A stretch of DNA of 64,000 nt from Sophora flavescens (GCA_030762895.1 CM061062.1:134337104-134401103), one strand, 5' to 3'. Shown: positions 23,594 to 36,300, counted from the first letter of the stretch. The notes: a model not told the origin generated them from the sequence alone. Program-made: numbers and translations.

Positions 23594-25226
23594 CCGCTAC
23601 CTCAAAGTCATTCTGATATTTTGTGTATCTAGCCTGTTTGAATCGTTCCGGCCCCAAAGAGTAAGAACCCCTCGCACAACCCACACTCATAGATTTTCCA
23701 ATTGGGCCAGATTCAGTTACTTCAGTGAAGTGGACCCTATTTTGTCTCCGGTCCAACTCTTCCTCAACAGTAGTTGGGCTCTCAAGGATTTTCCTAGCCT
23801 TTTGTACCACTGAGAGGGTGTTGCTCACGGTTTCATCTCCCTCATCCACCGTACCCACGTCTCTGCCACCCAAGTCAGTGTGACATACCGACTCCAATTC
23901 TCGAGCCCTAACCCGCTCTGTTCCCCTGCTGCTACGAGAACCTTTTGCCTCGAATGATGGGTTTTTCCCAAATTTTGAATTTGAAAGGTCCATGGACAGC
24001 CTTGCTACGTCTTCCTCCCTTAGACCCTCCGATAACTCCGTCTTTGGAACCATAAGAATGCTATTCGCCGGAGAATCATCATCATCCGAGGAAATTCCTT
24101 CAGAGTTCTAGTACTTCTAATCTGACACAAACCTACTTGTGTTATCGCCAAACAATTCCTCAAGTATTCGGATTGAGAATGTGTTCCCATCAACCTTCAC
24201 CTCCACTACCCCATTTAACATTTCCGGAATAAAAGTAGTAATAAGGACCCTGGCTATGTCCAATCTGACTTTTCCTCTTGTAGATTCATCAATGGAGACA
24301 AAACTTCCAAACAATTGTGAGACCTGTTGAAAGAATTTTTCATACCAAATGTGTGCCAGGGTCCCCACCACCTTAAGCCAAATCACTCTTGTTTTTGGCA
24401 TAGCAGAAGGATCTCAAGGTTTGATTTCAAAAAACCATTTGGAGAATTACCTTTTGTTTTTGTCCAGTAGATCTGCCAATTTCGAGTCCTCCAATTCACG
24501 AATGAGGGCTAAATTGCCCCCCATTGGAATTAAAGACACCGACAAGATACTCTCAAGGTGGAACTTCTTCCTGCAATCAATAACTCCTTCTGGGTCTGTT
24601 GTCAGTCCAGTGTAACAGTTTTTCAGCCAAGCCAAGTCCTCCTCCTGAGCATTGAATTCTATTCCACCGAATCTAGTTCCAGCTGCTTGTCTCCTATCTC
24701 TGTTGTTGAAATGCCGGCGGTTGAACCTCCTGGAGTTTTGAGCATTAAACCCCCCACCGACCAAAGCATTGGCATAGATGACCCCCTCCTCTCGATCCCT
24801 TGGTCTGAAATTTTCTCCAATCTTAGGTTGACGTTTATTCATGCTCTGTTCAGGAACCTTCTGACCGAAAAAGGGGATATTTACTCATAGCTTGTAAGAA
24901 CCCAACTACAAGGAGTCTAACCTCTGCTCAAGAGCTTTCATGTCTTTAACATCCAGGAATCTCACAAAACCGAATCTCTTGCCGATGATGTCCCTCTTGG
25001 ATGGAACATATATATCAATAACCCTACCTCACTTAAGAAAGAGCATCCATAAATCTTCATCCTTCACCTCTTTCGGAAAATTAGTGAAATGAAAAGACAT
25101 TGAGCCCTTGTTATGTTGTGCCGTAGCAACCTTCCTTGACCAATCTCCTTGCCCACCATTGTTTGGATTACCTGAGTTGTGATGCCACTCTCTCACCTTT
25201 TCTCTGTATCTCACTTTCTCTCTCAT
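23594..25226 (-). pseudogene. LINE (L1-type) ORF1 fragment, fused to mTERF copy 2
   Basis: ORF1 of plant L1-type LINEs binds RNA. On the minus strand an RRM is readable: MSFHFTNFPKEVKDEDLW at ~25105-25050, then VIDIYVPSKRD and the RNP1 motif KRFGFVRF at 24980-24957. After basic, Asn-rich sequence comes KTRVIWLKVVGTLAHIW, with LFGSFVSIDESTRGKVRLDIARVLI near 24320-24240, the domain typical of plant LINE ORF1. Several stops and frame changes occur (near 25035, 24915, 24890, 24440, 24115). The last segment, from ATG 24053, runs uninterrupted into mTERF codons and stops at 23400. The CCHC end of ORF1 and all of ORF2 are missing. Confidence 0.75.
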
Positions 25227-27589
25227 CCTATCTCTTTTACTTAATCAGTGGGGGTGAGTTTGAGTTAAAAAAAATCTAGTACTTAATTCTCGGACATCAG
25301 TAACATAATTTTCCATCCATCCTATTATGAACTGCTTTCGTAGCAGTAACTTTACAGCAACGACGATGCTATTTCTTTGTGATTACTCATTTGTAATGAG
25401 ATTGATTAAGTTGTGAACCCCTTTAGGAATAGATAGGTTTTGTTGAGACATCATTCCTTTGAGTTAGCACTTCCAGTCAGATAGCAATAAGAGACATCTT
25501 CAAACTTCATTTAAGTTTTCATTTATATATACTAGATTGAAGATACTTCACGTCATTAAATTTGATCTATTTAATTTGTTGAGACATCTTCCAAGAGGGT
25601 GGGCTGTAGGAGTGAGGGGCGAACCCAGCTGCACGGCCTGGGGTTAGAAAACAAGAAACCAGATGAAAGGTAATATGGAGAGTCTTTAGTTTGACAGTAG
25701 AGGGAAAGAAGAGGGAGAAAAGCAATGCCAGTGACAGTAGATGATTTTTTTTGTCATTTTCCAACCTGGCTTTTTTATTTATATTTCATTTGTTGTAATC
25801 TCATGATTGATTGTTTCCAAAGATGACTTGTTAGGTTTGTGCCTGTTCAAGAATTTCTTCAAAATCTCCCCAAGTCGTGAAAACCCTTCCACATTAGATG
25901 TATAGTAAATTTCTTTAGTCCATTTTGCTAATTGTATTTATTTACTGATAAATGTGTATTGCATGTGCATTGTCGTATTAGTGGTTGGTGAGTTGTACAG
26001 TCTCAAGGGGAAGTCAAATGAGTTTGGAGTATATTAATGAATTAGGTTATGTTTGGGAACAATTTATACATTCAGTAGTACGAATATTGTTTAATAGTAA
26101 TAATAAAAATGATTTTTACATACATAATTATCAACTCATAGTTAAAAAAGGATGAAGGACTTATAATCGTTAGAGAAATGCCAAAATGTAGAATGAGAAC
26201 ACCAGGGGGTTGCTAAAAATTATCTTTCATTTAAGAAAAATTAGAAAACAATTTAACAAAAGTCTCTGAAATCAAATTGTGTTTGAGGGTCAATCCACTG
26301 AGTTTTTTTTTGTGTGTTTGAGGGTCAAATTGCGTTAAATGATTAATACATTTGACGGTAGCAATTGTTATAGTATTAATAATCAATTTGATAGCTGAAC
26401 AATATCCGCTATTTGTTGTCCATAGCGAAGAGAAATTGAATTTCATTAGGAAAAAAGAGTAAATACCAAGAAGAAAATGATAGAATGAAATCTGTTATTA
26501 GGATTAGCATTCCAATGCTAGTAGCAGCTGAACCAATGCCTTTTAGTGATGACTTAGGTCTTTTAGGAAAGCAATTGGATGTATCAATAACCACTAGAAC
26601 AATCATAACAAAACATTCAAGTTTAGGAGGACAAAAACAAAGAACATATGTATGCAGCAGATCAAGTAAACACAGCATGCCAGAAAAACTAACAAACACA
26701 CAACATTTCAATCAAGCATCATCCCGAACTCTTCCTGCATTCAATTAGCCCAATATTTCAACACAATGTAGACACGAAAAAATGGGCTTCATCAAACTGA
26801 CAATTGACGGTTTTTCAGTCCATGAAGCACATTTAGTGCTCTAATTAGTAATTACTCAAAATTAGCTAAGTTCCTGTATAACAATATATTTCATATATGG
26901 TATACATGCTTATCAACCATTCTATTTATAAATTCTTGTTATCGAAAACTAAAAATTAAAAGAAAAAATTAAACGATTGGCACATTGGTTGTTGAAAGCT
27001 TTTCATTCTCCATAAATGAGTGTAAAAAGTGTAAAACATTTCACCTATATTTGCATAGTGTAGTCAAGCGTCAGTTTCTTACTAGAGATTGCGCAAAATC
27101 AGCTTATAAAAAAGATTGACTATGAATTTATACATAATAAACAAGAGTACAAGACCATACCTACCAGGAATACTCAATTAAAAAGCGGACTGGTTCCTGC
27201 ATTGGTCATTCATGGATTTTAATGATATGCATGTGCCCAAATTACTCAATTTAAAGTTGAATGGTAAATTACAAACCTTGAACTGCATCATTAGTACATG
27301 TATATGATTGATTTCAGCTCAAAAATCAACAAACAATCTGAAATTTTGTGATGTGATTTCCAACCTAAAACTGAGTCTAAATCCAATTAAACACAAATAA
27401 AAGCAAAAATTGGACCTCCAAAACAACAACTAATAGTAAAATCCATAGCATTCAAGGACTAATAACTAATGATATGAATTGAAACCTTTGATCAATCAAT
27501 AAACTGAACGAAAAAACTGAGAATATAAAACCAAAATTAAAAATTGCATGCAAGATAATTCAATGGAACACACATTGAATGAAAGAGAA
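25227..27589. other. Intergenic region without a recognisable gene
   Basis: AT-rich sequence. A 100-codon minus-strand open frame at 26711-26409 is hydrophobic and matches nothing I recognise. A phrase at ~25607-25645 (GAGGGGCGAACCCAGCTGCA) resembles a common plant repeat end, but I could not define an element. I see no tRNA, rRNA or conserved promoter here. Confidence 0.5.
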
Positions 27590-27826
27590 CAAAACACATA
27601 AGAAGTTATTAGAAAAGGAGAAAGAGAGAAAACTTGTAAATGTATAAACTGACACTGTTTTCATTGATTTTCTAGAATGAGTGATACGGGCTTATATATG
27701 AAAGTCCTAGTGGGCGATTCCTAACTGACTCCAACTGGATCAATTCTGCTGACTTAGCAGCAGTTACACGAGCCTAACAGTCTTAGCTAATTCTAGTTGT
27801 ATCTAGCCTTACCATATACACTAACA
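27590..27826 (-). mobile_element. 3' LTR of an inverted copia element
   Basis: On the minus strand the LTR starts TGTTAGTGTATATGG at 27826, directly after a purine tract (AAGGGGGTA) and the end of the RNase H frame. TATATAAG lies near 27700 on the minus strand. The lower boundary is uncertain: pyrimidine-rich sequence ends near 27600 and no paired LTR is in the window. Confidence 0.6.
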
Positions 27827-28172
27827 TACCCCCTTATAATCATAGGGTGGGGTTACATAGGAGATCCTATCTACAATGCCAAGGTTGTTCCTGAGAGTTT
27901 CAAATCTTGTTTGTGACAGTGGCTTGGTGAGTAGATCAGCCACTTGATCTTGTCCTGGTAGGTGCTGTACTGATAGGGACTTGTCTAGGACTTTCTCACG
28001 CATAAAGAATAAGTCTAGCTCCATATGCTTTGTTCTAGAGTGTAGCACTGGGTTGTGTGAAAGTGCTACTGTGCTCAAGTTGTCACAGTAGATGACTGGT
28101 GCCATAATTGGAATGTGTAGTTCCTGTAGTAGTGACTTCAACCATAGAACCTCTGTTGTAGTGGCAGCTAGG
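27827..28172 (-). pseudogene. Copia RNase H, C-terminal part
   Basis: The minus strand encodes LAATTTEVLWLKSLLQELHI, YCDNLSTVALSHNPVLHSRTKH and GQDQVADLLTKPLS, the classic C-terminus of Ty1/copia pol (RNase H, which removes RNA from the RNA:DNA hybrid). The frame is open to its end at 27821. It is cut on the upstream side at 28172 by the Athila LTR. The missing N-terminal part should lie beyond the right edge of the window, after the Athila element ends. CTAGG (28168-28172) is the expected left target duplication. Confidence 0.9.
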
Positions 28173-29600
28173 TGATAGTGTGATTTTGCATCATATTTCA
28201 TGTACATTTTTGCATGCATTTTCATTTAGTTTAGGCATGATTAGTTTGATTTTTATTAGTTTTTACCTTGGAACGGGTGAAGCGGTTTCTTGGTGTTGTT
28301 TTGCAGGAATTTAAGGAAAAATGCTCAAGATTAGCCATGATGGAGCTTGGATGAAGACAGAGCCTGAAAAGTGAAGAAAATGACCCAAGCAGAGCCCATC
28401 ACGGCCTAGCCGTGATGACCATCACGACCGTGATCGAGCAATAATTGAGAAGAAAGAAGGCAAAAGTCAGAAGTTGTCACGGCCTAGCTGTGATGCCTAT
28501 CACGGTCGTGACACGTTAATTGAATCAGAACCCTCCTAGGCAGAATCTGTCACAGCCTAGCCGTGATGCCCATCACGGCCGTGACAGACCAATTGGTGGA
28601 GACAAAAGAGATCACGACCTAGTCATGATGAGTGTCACGGCCGTGACAAACATATTTTGAAAGCGCGCCCAGGGCAGAAAGCGTCATGGCCTGGCCGTGA
28701 TGGCCATCACGGCCGTGACGCGAATCCTGATTTATAAAAGGGCATAGGCAGAACAGAAGGAACCAGTTTTTGAAACCCTCAAACACTCTCTTTGAACCAG
28801 GGGCAGCTGCATAAGGATTCCATGGAGTCTCTTCTCTTTTTCATCTCTATTTCTTTGGTTTTGGCTATGATCATGAGTAGCTAAACCCCCATTGTTGGGG
28901 TTAGATGTCGCTATTTCTGAATTATCCATGTATTTGACTTGATCTTGTAATACAGTTTTTGCTTCCTTATGAGTGATTGATTTCTATGCCTAATGCCTGT
29001 TGTGGCTAGCACCCCCATGACTTGATTATTGTTTTGGTATGCAATTGGAAAATTCGTATAAGAACGAGAACTGAAATCAACCACCTAGTAAACCTTGTAT
29101 CTAGGAATGGATTTATGTTTATTAGCAATCGTGTAATCCCTAATCATCATGCAAATTCTTTAATCTATGCCACCTAAGGAATTAGGGTCTATTAGTGGAT
29201 TTAGGCTCTTGTCATCCGAGGAATCGGGGCTAGAGTAATCTAGTGGATTGATTGTCATAATTGAAGTAGAAACTGTTTATTAGTCATTTCATTGCATGGG
29301 GATGAAGTTTAGTGAACCTAATCCCAACATCGTTCATAGATTTGAAGAATTCTTTTAACTGGCTTCCAAGTGTTCGATAGAAACTCTCAAAGAACTTTTC
29401 TTTTTAATTTGTTTATTTTAGGTTTTGAACCTGATTTGGCTTGGTATTTAGTATTGAGCCCCCTTCAATCCAAATATTCGCTTAGATAGTAATTGATTCG
29501 GTACGTGCTAGTACTTGTCATAGTCCTCGTGGGAACGATAAAACGGTCTCACCACCATATTACTTGTACGACTAGGTATACTTGCCTTGACCCGTCAACA
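28173..29600 (+). mobile_element. 5' LTR of an Athila-type gypsy element, 1428 bp
   Basis: Runs from TGATAGTGTGATTTTGCATC to CCCGTCAACA. A second copy in reverse orientation at 62570-63912 confirms both ends. TATAAAAG at 28733-28740 is a likely TATA box, with five CACGGCC palindrome units directly upstream. The LTR is followed after six bases by an Athila-type primer site. It interrupts a copia RNase H frame. Confidence 0.9.
28398..28722 (+). repeat. Five CACGGCC palindrome units upstream of the Athila TATA box
   Basis: Each unit pairs ATCACGGC-CTA-GCCGTGAT with a second palindrome of the form ATCACGGCCGTGAC 4-5 bases later. Units start at about 28398, 28476, 28549, 28611 and 28683 (spacing 62-78 bases), separated by unrelated A-rich sequence. 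Both palindromes could form hairpins or bind a dimeric protein. Their place in U3 just before the TATA box suggests an enhancer-like role, which is inference. Confidence 0.85.
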
Positions 29601-29606
29601 AGTTTT

Positions 29607-29624
29607 TGGCGCCGTTGCCGGGGA
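29607..29624 (+). promoter_or_regulatory. Athila-type primer binding site
   Basis: TGGCGCCGTTGCCGGGGA, the characteristic primer site of Athila-clade elements, lies six bases after the LTR end. Confidence 0.9.
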
Positions 29625-29782
29625 CTATGTTTCAATATTAACATATCCATTTCGGTTACTAATTTAAGCAAAAAAAAATTCTGTTATAATCTGTTTGCTG
29701 TCATTTTTTTCTGTTTTGCTGTCATAGGTTTTTCTGTTTTGGTTGCTATTCGTGTGCTGTCATTTACTGCTAACACTCTTGG

Positions 29783-30601
29783 TTGCTAGACTGTTTGTGC
29801 AAGCGAGGTACTACCCCGACCGACCAACTCCTCTACGATCCTGAAATAGAAAGAACAGCCAGGGAGAATCGGAAGCAAGCAAGAGAGCAGAAACTGTTAG
29901 AACAACAAAAAGAAGAACAAGAGATTTCCACCTCTCAAGTTCATCAAGAAAGACTCAGAATGACAGACAATGGTGAAGGAGCTCCACCACGGAGGACACT
30001 CGGTGACTATGCCAATACAAATGTCAATCGGCATGTCACTATCATAGTGAGGTCTCCAGTGAACTGCTCAAATTTTGAAATCAAGCCAGCTTTCATCAAT
30101 ATGGTCTCACAAAATCAATTTGCCGGGTTGGAGAAAGAGGATCCTAATAGTCATGTCTCCAACTTCCTGGAGTTGTGTGATACGGTGAAGATAAATGGAG
30201 CTTCCGATGATGCAATTCGCCTAAGGTTATTCCCTTTCTCTCTAAGAGATAGAGCCAAGTCTTGGCTCCAATATCACCCAAGGTGGAGCATCACTACATG
30301 GGATGACTTAGAGGCAAAATTTCTGGCAAGATTCTTCCCCACCTCAAGATTTGTGAAGACAAGGGGTGATATCATAAGCTTTGCTCAACAAGAAGGTGAG
30401 ACTCTTCATGACACATGGGACAGGTTCAAAGGCTTACTCCAAAGATGCCCAAATCATGGGTTTGATGATCTTACTCAAATGCAGACTTTTTGCAATGGAT
30501 TGAGGCCGTCAACCAGGTATATGTTGTATGCCTCAGCTGGAGGTTCCATGAACACAAAGACAGCGGAGGAAGCACTGATTTTGATAGAGGCTATGGCATA
30601 A
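29783..30601 (+). pseudogene. Athila-type gag (broken near its end)
   Basis: After a charged N-terminal helix (DPEIERTARENRKQAREQK) comes GAPPRRTLGDYAN and the Athila gag core: FEIKPAFINMVSQNQFAGL, EDPNSHVSNFLELCDTVKI, DAIRLRLFPFSLRDRAKSWL, FLARFFPTSRFVKTRGDI, LHDTWDRFKGLLQRCPNHGF and QTFCNGLRPSTRYML. The frame is open to a stop at 30599-30601. The continuation (NHYLMHHDRGPTSRRG) lies in another frame, so an indel sits at ~30598. A CAA to TAA change follows at 30726-30728. The start shown is the first ATG of the frame; MTDNGEGAPPRR further in is an alternative. Confidence 0.85.
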
Positions 30602-33358
30602 TCACTATTTGATGCATCATGATCGGGGTCCCACATCAAGAAGGGGAGTGTTGGAGTTAGATTCACAAACTTCACTTTTGGCTCAGAATAAGATCATGAC
30701 ACAACAACTTGAGTCCATCACCAAGTAACTAGCTCAACTCCCACAACAACTCCAAACTGTTCAAGGGACAACTATGCCACCTCAACAGGTAATGAGATGT
30801 GATTTTTGTGGAGGAGATCATGATAATGGAAGATGTGAGGCACCACCTAGTTCCTATAAGGAAGCCAATTATATGGGGAACTATGGGCGTCAAGGCAACA
30901 ACCAATACCCTAACAACTACAACCAAGGGTGGAGGAATCAAGTAAATTTTGGTTGGAAACAAGATGCTGGACGAGCAAGCAAGCCCCTTCCTACACGACC
31001 ACCTCAAGACCGGACTTCTATCTTGGAGAATACTCTCAATCAGTTCATGCAAATGTCCATATCAAACCAGAAAAACACTGATGTTTCTATAAAGAACTTG
31101 GAGGTTCAAGTTGGACAAATTGCAAAGCCACTAGCGGAGCAATCTAGCAGTTGTTTTGCAGGTAATACTCAAACTAATCCTAAGGAGCATTGTAAGGCTA
31201 TTGTTTTAAGGAGTGGTAAAAGCCTTGAGGAAGAGAGCGGCGTGCCTTGGGTGAAAAATCAGAGAGTTGATGAAAAAACAGAGGTGATTGCTGAAAAATC
31301 TGATTTGAATAAAGAAAAAGGCAAAGAGGTTGTAGTAGAGGAGGAAGAAAAAGAAAGTGAAAAAGACAAGAGGGAGAAGCTAGTGGATGAGAACTCAATT
31401 TTGAGGACTAAAAGTCAGATTTTGAAAGATGGAGACAAGCCTCAAGAGATCCCCTCTTATGTGAAGTTGCCATATCCTCATTTGAGCAAGAAAAAGGAGA
31501 AGGAAGAGCAGTTTGCCAAGTTTCTTGACATCTTCAAAAGGCTGCAAATCAACATACCCTTTGCAGAAGCACTAGAGCAGATGCCCACTTATGCAAAGTT
31601 CATGAAGGAGTTGCTCACGAAGAAAAGAAAGTTCAAAGAAGGTGAGACTGTTGCCTTGACAGAAGAGTGTAGTGCAATACTTCAAAGGAAGCTACCTCCA
31701 AAGCTTAAAGATCCTGGTAGTTTTACAATCCCTTGCACTATTGGGAGTATTGCTATTGGGAAGGTCTTGTGTGACTTGGGAGCGAGTATCAATTTGATCC
31801 CGCTTTCAATTTTGAACAAGCTTGGAGGTGGTGAGGTGAAGCCAACAAGGATGGCATTGCAACTAGCAGACAGATCAATCAAGCATCCTTATGGTATTTT
31901 GGAAGATGTCTTGGTTAAAGTGGACAAGTTTATCTTTCCAGCGGATATTGTGATACTAGACATGGAGGAGGATGCAGAAGTTCCACTTATATTGGGGAGA
32001 CCTTTTCTAGCAACTGGTCGTGCTTTGATAGATGTACAAAAGGGTCAACTTCGACTCAGAGTGCAAGATGAAGATGTCACTTTTAATGTATTTGAAGCTA
32101 TGCATCGCCCGAGTGATGAAAAGAATTGTTTCCGCACGGACCTTGTGGAAGTAGTGGCTAAAGAAGGCTTTGCACAGCAGCACCATTCCTCTACTCTTGA
32201 GAAGGTAATTGTGAATTCTATTGAAAATCTTGATGAGGAAGAGGAGAAGGAAATAGAAGACTGTTCGTGTGATCTGGAAGCTCAACCCAAGCAACTTGCT
32301 GTCAACACTAAGAAGGAAGAGCTCAAAAAGGATGAAGTCCAAGAGAAGCTCGAGTTAGAGCTTAAGCCTCTACCTCCCCACTTGAAGTATGTCTTTCTTG
32401 GTGAGAATGATGAAGACCCTGTCATAGTGAGCAATGTGTTGTCCAAATTGGAAGAGGAGAAACTTGTAAGGGTGCTTTGAGAGCATAAAACAGCTATTGG
32501 ATGGTCCATCTCAGATTTGAAAGGTATTAGCCCCATACTTTGTATGCACAAGATCATGATGGAGGCTGAATTTAAACCGGTGGTCCAACCGCAGAGGAGG
32601 CTCAATCCTACAATAAAAGAAGTGGTAAGGAAGGAGGTGCTGAAACTCCTTGAAGCTGGAATGATCTATCCAATTTCCGATAGTGCTTGGGTGAGTCCGG
32701 TACAAGTGGTTCTAATGAAAGGTGGCATGACCGTCGTGCACAACGAGAAGAATGAGTTGATCCCAACGAGAACGGTCACCGGTTGGCGATTGTGTATAGA
32801 TTACCGGAAGCTTAACCAAGCTACTAGGAAGGATCACTTCCCACTTCCATTCATGGACCAGATGTTGGAGAGGTTGGCCAGGCAAGCTTACTATTGTTTC
32901 TTGGATGGCTATTCGGGTTATAATCTAATTGTGGTTAACCCGAAAGACCAAGAGAAAACTGCATTCACATGCCCTTTTGGAGTTTTTGCCTATCGGAAGA
33001 TGCCTTTCGGACTTTGTAATGCGCCTGCGACATTTCAAAGGTGCATGCTTTCCATTTTCTTTGATATGGTAGAAAAATACATTGAGGTTTTCATGGATGA
33101 TTTTTCTGTTTTTGGTTCCTCTTATGATAATTGTTTGTCTAACCTTGCTGCTGTCTTAAAAAGGTGCATGGACACCAATTTAGTCTTAAATTGGGAAAAA
33201 TGTCATTTTATGGTGCAGGAAGGCATTGTGCTTGGGCACAAAATTTCAGCTAAGGGGATCGAAGTGGATAAATCCAAGATTGATGTGATTGAGAAACTAC
33301 CTCCACAAGTGAATGTCAAGGGTGTGAGGAGTTTCCTTGGGCATGCAGGCTTTTTAGG
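30602..33358 (+). pseudogene. Athila-type pol, first part: knuckle, protease, RT
   Basis: A CCHC-like knuckle (CDFCGGDHDNGRC, ~30799-30837) is followed by a long charged linker. The aspartic protease (active site CDLGASINLIPLSI, ~31770-31810; ILGRPFLATGRALID) comes next, and then the reverse transcriptase: WRLCIDYRKLNQATRKDHFP, YCFLDGYSGYNLI, MPFGLCNAPATFQRCM, the Athila-form active site VFMDDFSVFG (~33090-33120) and GIEVDKSKIDVIEKLP. The frame from 30774 is open apart from a TGA at 32478-32480 where CGA is expected. It is interrupted at GHAGF (33350) by a family-B LTR; the rest of pol is at 60472-62347. Confidence 0.9.
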
Positions 33359-36300
33359 TGTAACACCCTAGTTTTTACACCTATGATTAATTATTTTATT
33401 TGGATGTTTAAATTTATTATGTTATGTGGTTTAGTTTGAGTAATTAAATTACTCTCTTCAAATTATTTTATTGGGTGCGTTAGCACTGACTCAATTCAGC
33501 GAATGCACGCTTACTAGACAATAATTACGTTATTGTCACTAATATACCAGTACAGAAAAATATTTTTCATAATATGATTAATAGAAAAGCATTTTCATAT
33601 TCTCATCCTATTTAATTTTAGAGTTAAAAATATTTTGGTTTGACCTTAATCGGAGATTAAATTTTGGACTGAGTATTTTCTTAGTGGATCAGTTCAACTA
33701 TTAATCTTTACTCTAATTTGAATTTTGAAATCATATCTTTATCAATCTTTATATTTAGATTCTAAAAAGTAAAAAAAAAAATTATTTATTTTAGGTCTAA
33801 TATTTATCACTCATTTGGTACCTATCACTAAATAATTAGCTTAAAAACTAAACTTCCTCACTTTTCTCTCTCTCTTTCTCGACGTGCTCTCTCTGTTTCT
33901 CTTTTCTTTCTCTGTTTCTTTCTCTTTTCTTCTTTCTTTCTTCCTTTCTTCTCTTTTCTTCTTCTTCCTTCTCACGCCATCTTCTTCCTCCCCCCAAACT
34001 CACCTCCCTTCCTTCCTTCTTCTCCGTAGCGCGGCCACCCCTGAAGCCGCCGTTCGGCCACCGCACGGCGAGAGCAGATGACCCGTTCGTCGCCACCGCT
34101 GCTGCTGTCTCGCGTCAGAACCGCCAACCACCGCCGTTCCCAGCCGTGGTAAGCACCCTACGCCGTCATTAACAGTGGTTCTTCACCTATTTATGATATT
34201 GAATCTTCTTTTCTTCTTCCACGAGGTTTAACTCTTGTTTTGTTGGACCTATGGTGCTATCCAAAACACAACGCCGCCCCTCCGTCGCCATTCGCCGCCG
34301 CGAGGAGCACCACAGCACCACCTTCAAGTTGTCTTCAAGCTTGGGTGAGTCAAAACCCTCTCTAGTGTCTCAGATTCAAAACCCCAAATGGATTTTTGAA
34401 ACCCTAACCCTAACCCTTTTATTTCAGATTTTAATCTTGAAATTTAAGGTTGTTTTATGAAATTGGGACTGTGAATTTGTGTTTCCCTAAACTAATTTCA
34501 TTATTCTGAGTTTTCCCCAAATCGTATTTAAGAGCCCTAAAACCCCAATTTGATTTGATTTAAATTTGGGTATGTTTTTGTGAAATTAGTTATGATTTAG
34601 TGCAATTAGGACTCTTAATGGATGATTTTCAAAGTTCTTTTTCAAGATCTTTTGATCAAAACAAAGTTTCCTTAAAGGGTATTGGGAAGCGTGAGCTTCA
34701 AACATGATTTTCTTTGAAAATAACCTTGTTTGGTAATTAGATTAAGTGTTTAGATAAAGTTAGAATGTGTGTTTGATCATGTGAAATTGATTTCTTGATT
34801 TCTGGTTGTTGCGCGTTGTTGGATTTACTCTCTGAGACGTTTGGACACGACTATGCTTGCTTGATGGAGCAGATATGAGCTAACGTGGGCATTAGGACGA
34901 TGATCCTTTACTTGTATTCAAAGGTAAGGGGAGCTTGCCTGATGGATTTTTCTCAATAACCATTTGCTTGTTGTGTAGTCTGTATAATTGATGTGGTTGT
35001 GGGTATCTGATTATGTGGTTTATGTTGTGTTGTATATCTGAGTATCAGTGTCTGATATGTTTTAAATTATTTGATTATTTGTACATGATATTTCTATGGT
35101 ACATGATCTGTCTGGTGGTTTGTTGTTGAATGTTGCTTGTGAGTGTGGTTTGAGAAGCCTGACTGTGGTCAGTGCACAACCGATTAATCAGATAAAAGCT
35201 TTAATAAGTTGTGTAAATTATATTCCAGGTTTTATGGGAAACGTTGGAATATAATAGTGGTGGAAAGTATTATTTTGGAAAAATAAGGAGTTTTGATGAT
35301 GATGATTTATTAGTGTAAAAAGTAACTCGAGTCACAATGAGAGTGAAATTGTGAAAATGTTTCTGTACTGATAATTTTTATATAAGAAAGTTTGTAATAT
35401 TATACAAAGTTATTTTATAAAATTAATTGTTGAAAAGAAGTTAATGATGATTTTAGAAAGTTGTTTCAGTGGAAAAAGTTAAGTTTTGGCTTGAGAAGCT
35501 TTAAAGGTGATAATTGATGAATGATTTGGAAAAGTGTGATAACATATTTGGAAAAACGTAGAGGGCAAGTATTTTAAAACGGCAGTACATATTTTAAGGA
35601 AGTTAAAACCTCAAGTGACTCACATTTGTGAAAACCAAGTTTTATTATTTAAGGATTTTATTGATGAATTTCCAATTTTGGAAAAGAATTTATGAAAACA
35701 AAATTGATTTAGTGTTAAAAGTGGTGTGGAACTTAGTAACCGAGACGTCGGGGTACTAAGGTTCTGTGTGGTGATGGACTCAGTCATTTGGACTTTGAGG
35801 GCCTATATGGTATACATGAGGTATACTGTGTTGAAACATTGAAGATGTTTCTAGTGCCACGAACCTAAGACTGGTGCACCGGTCGAGAGGTGTCGTGATT
35901 GAGCACTCGGACTGTGAGGTCCTATGTTTTGATAAAAGTTTTATGGACAGTGAGGTCCTATGTTTTGATAAAAGTTTTATGGACAGTGAGGTCCTGTGTT
36001 GTGATGAAAGTTTTAAAAGTGTTTTAAAACTATGTGAGTTGTAAGCCATTTTGAGCTTCGGCAAAGAAAGATTGAGCACAAAGAAAAGAACAAAACAAAA
36101 GTGTTTTGCATGCATTTGGCAGACGTGCCTGCGGTTTATGACATAATGCATTAATTACCAGCGGCGAAAGGTAATTCTGATGTGCATTTATCTCATGTGC
36201 CTAGGGAGGACATGGAGATTGTGACCCCATCCTACTTGCTAATGGTAGGGCCACTGGTTGTGGACATTAGCAAAGTTTAATGGTCTTGTGTGCCAGGCCT

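Noticed and set aside
26409..26711. 100-codon hydrophobic minus-strand frame
   Set aside because: No recognisable family, codon pattern or signals; AT-rich DNA often gives such frames.
28398..28722. Regularly spaced palindromic repeats resembling a CRISPR array
   Set aside because: Spacing is uneven, repeats are imperfect, the locus is a plant LTR and the same units occur in the paired LTR; no cas genes.
33848..34096. 82-codon minus-strand frame rich in Glu, Arg and Lys, also at 57050-57325
   Set aside because: Low-complexity translation of a CT-rich tract in an LTR; no domain.
35790..36151. Repetitive 123-codon minus-strand frame (also 58979-59350)
   Set aside because: Its repeated peptide is only the translation of the 36-bp tandem array in the LTR.
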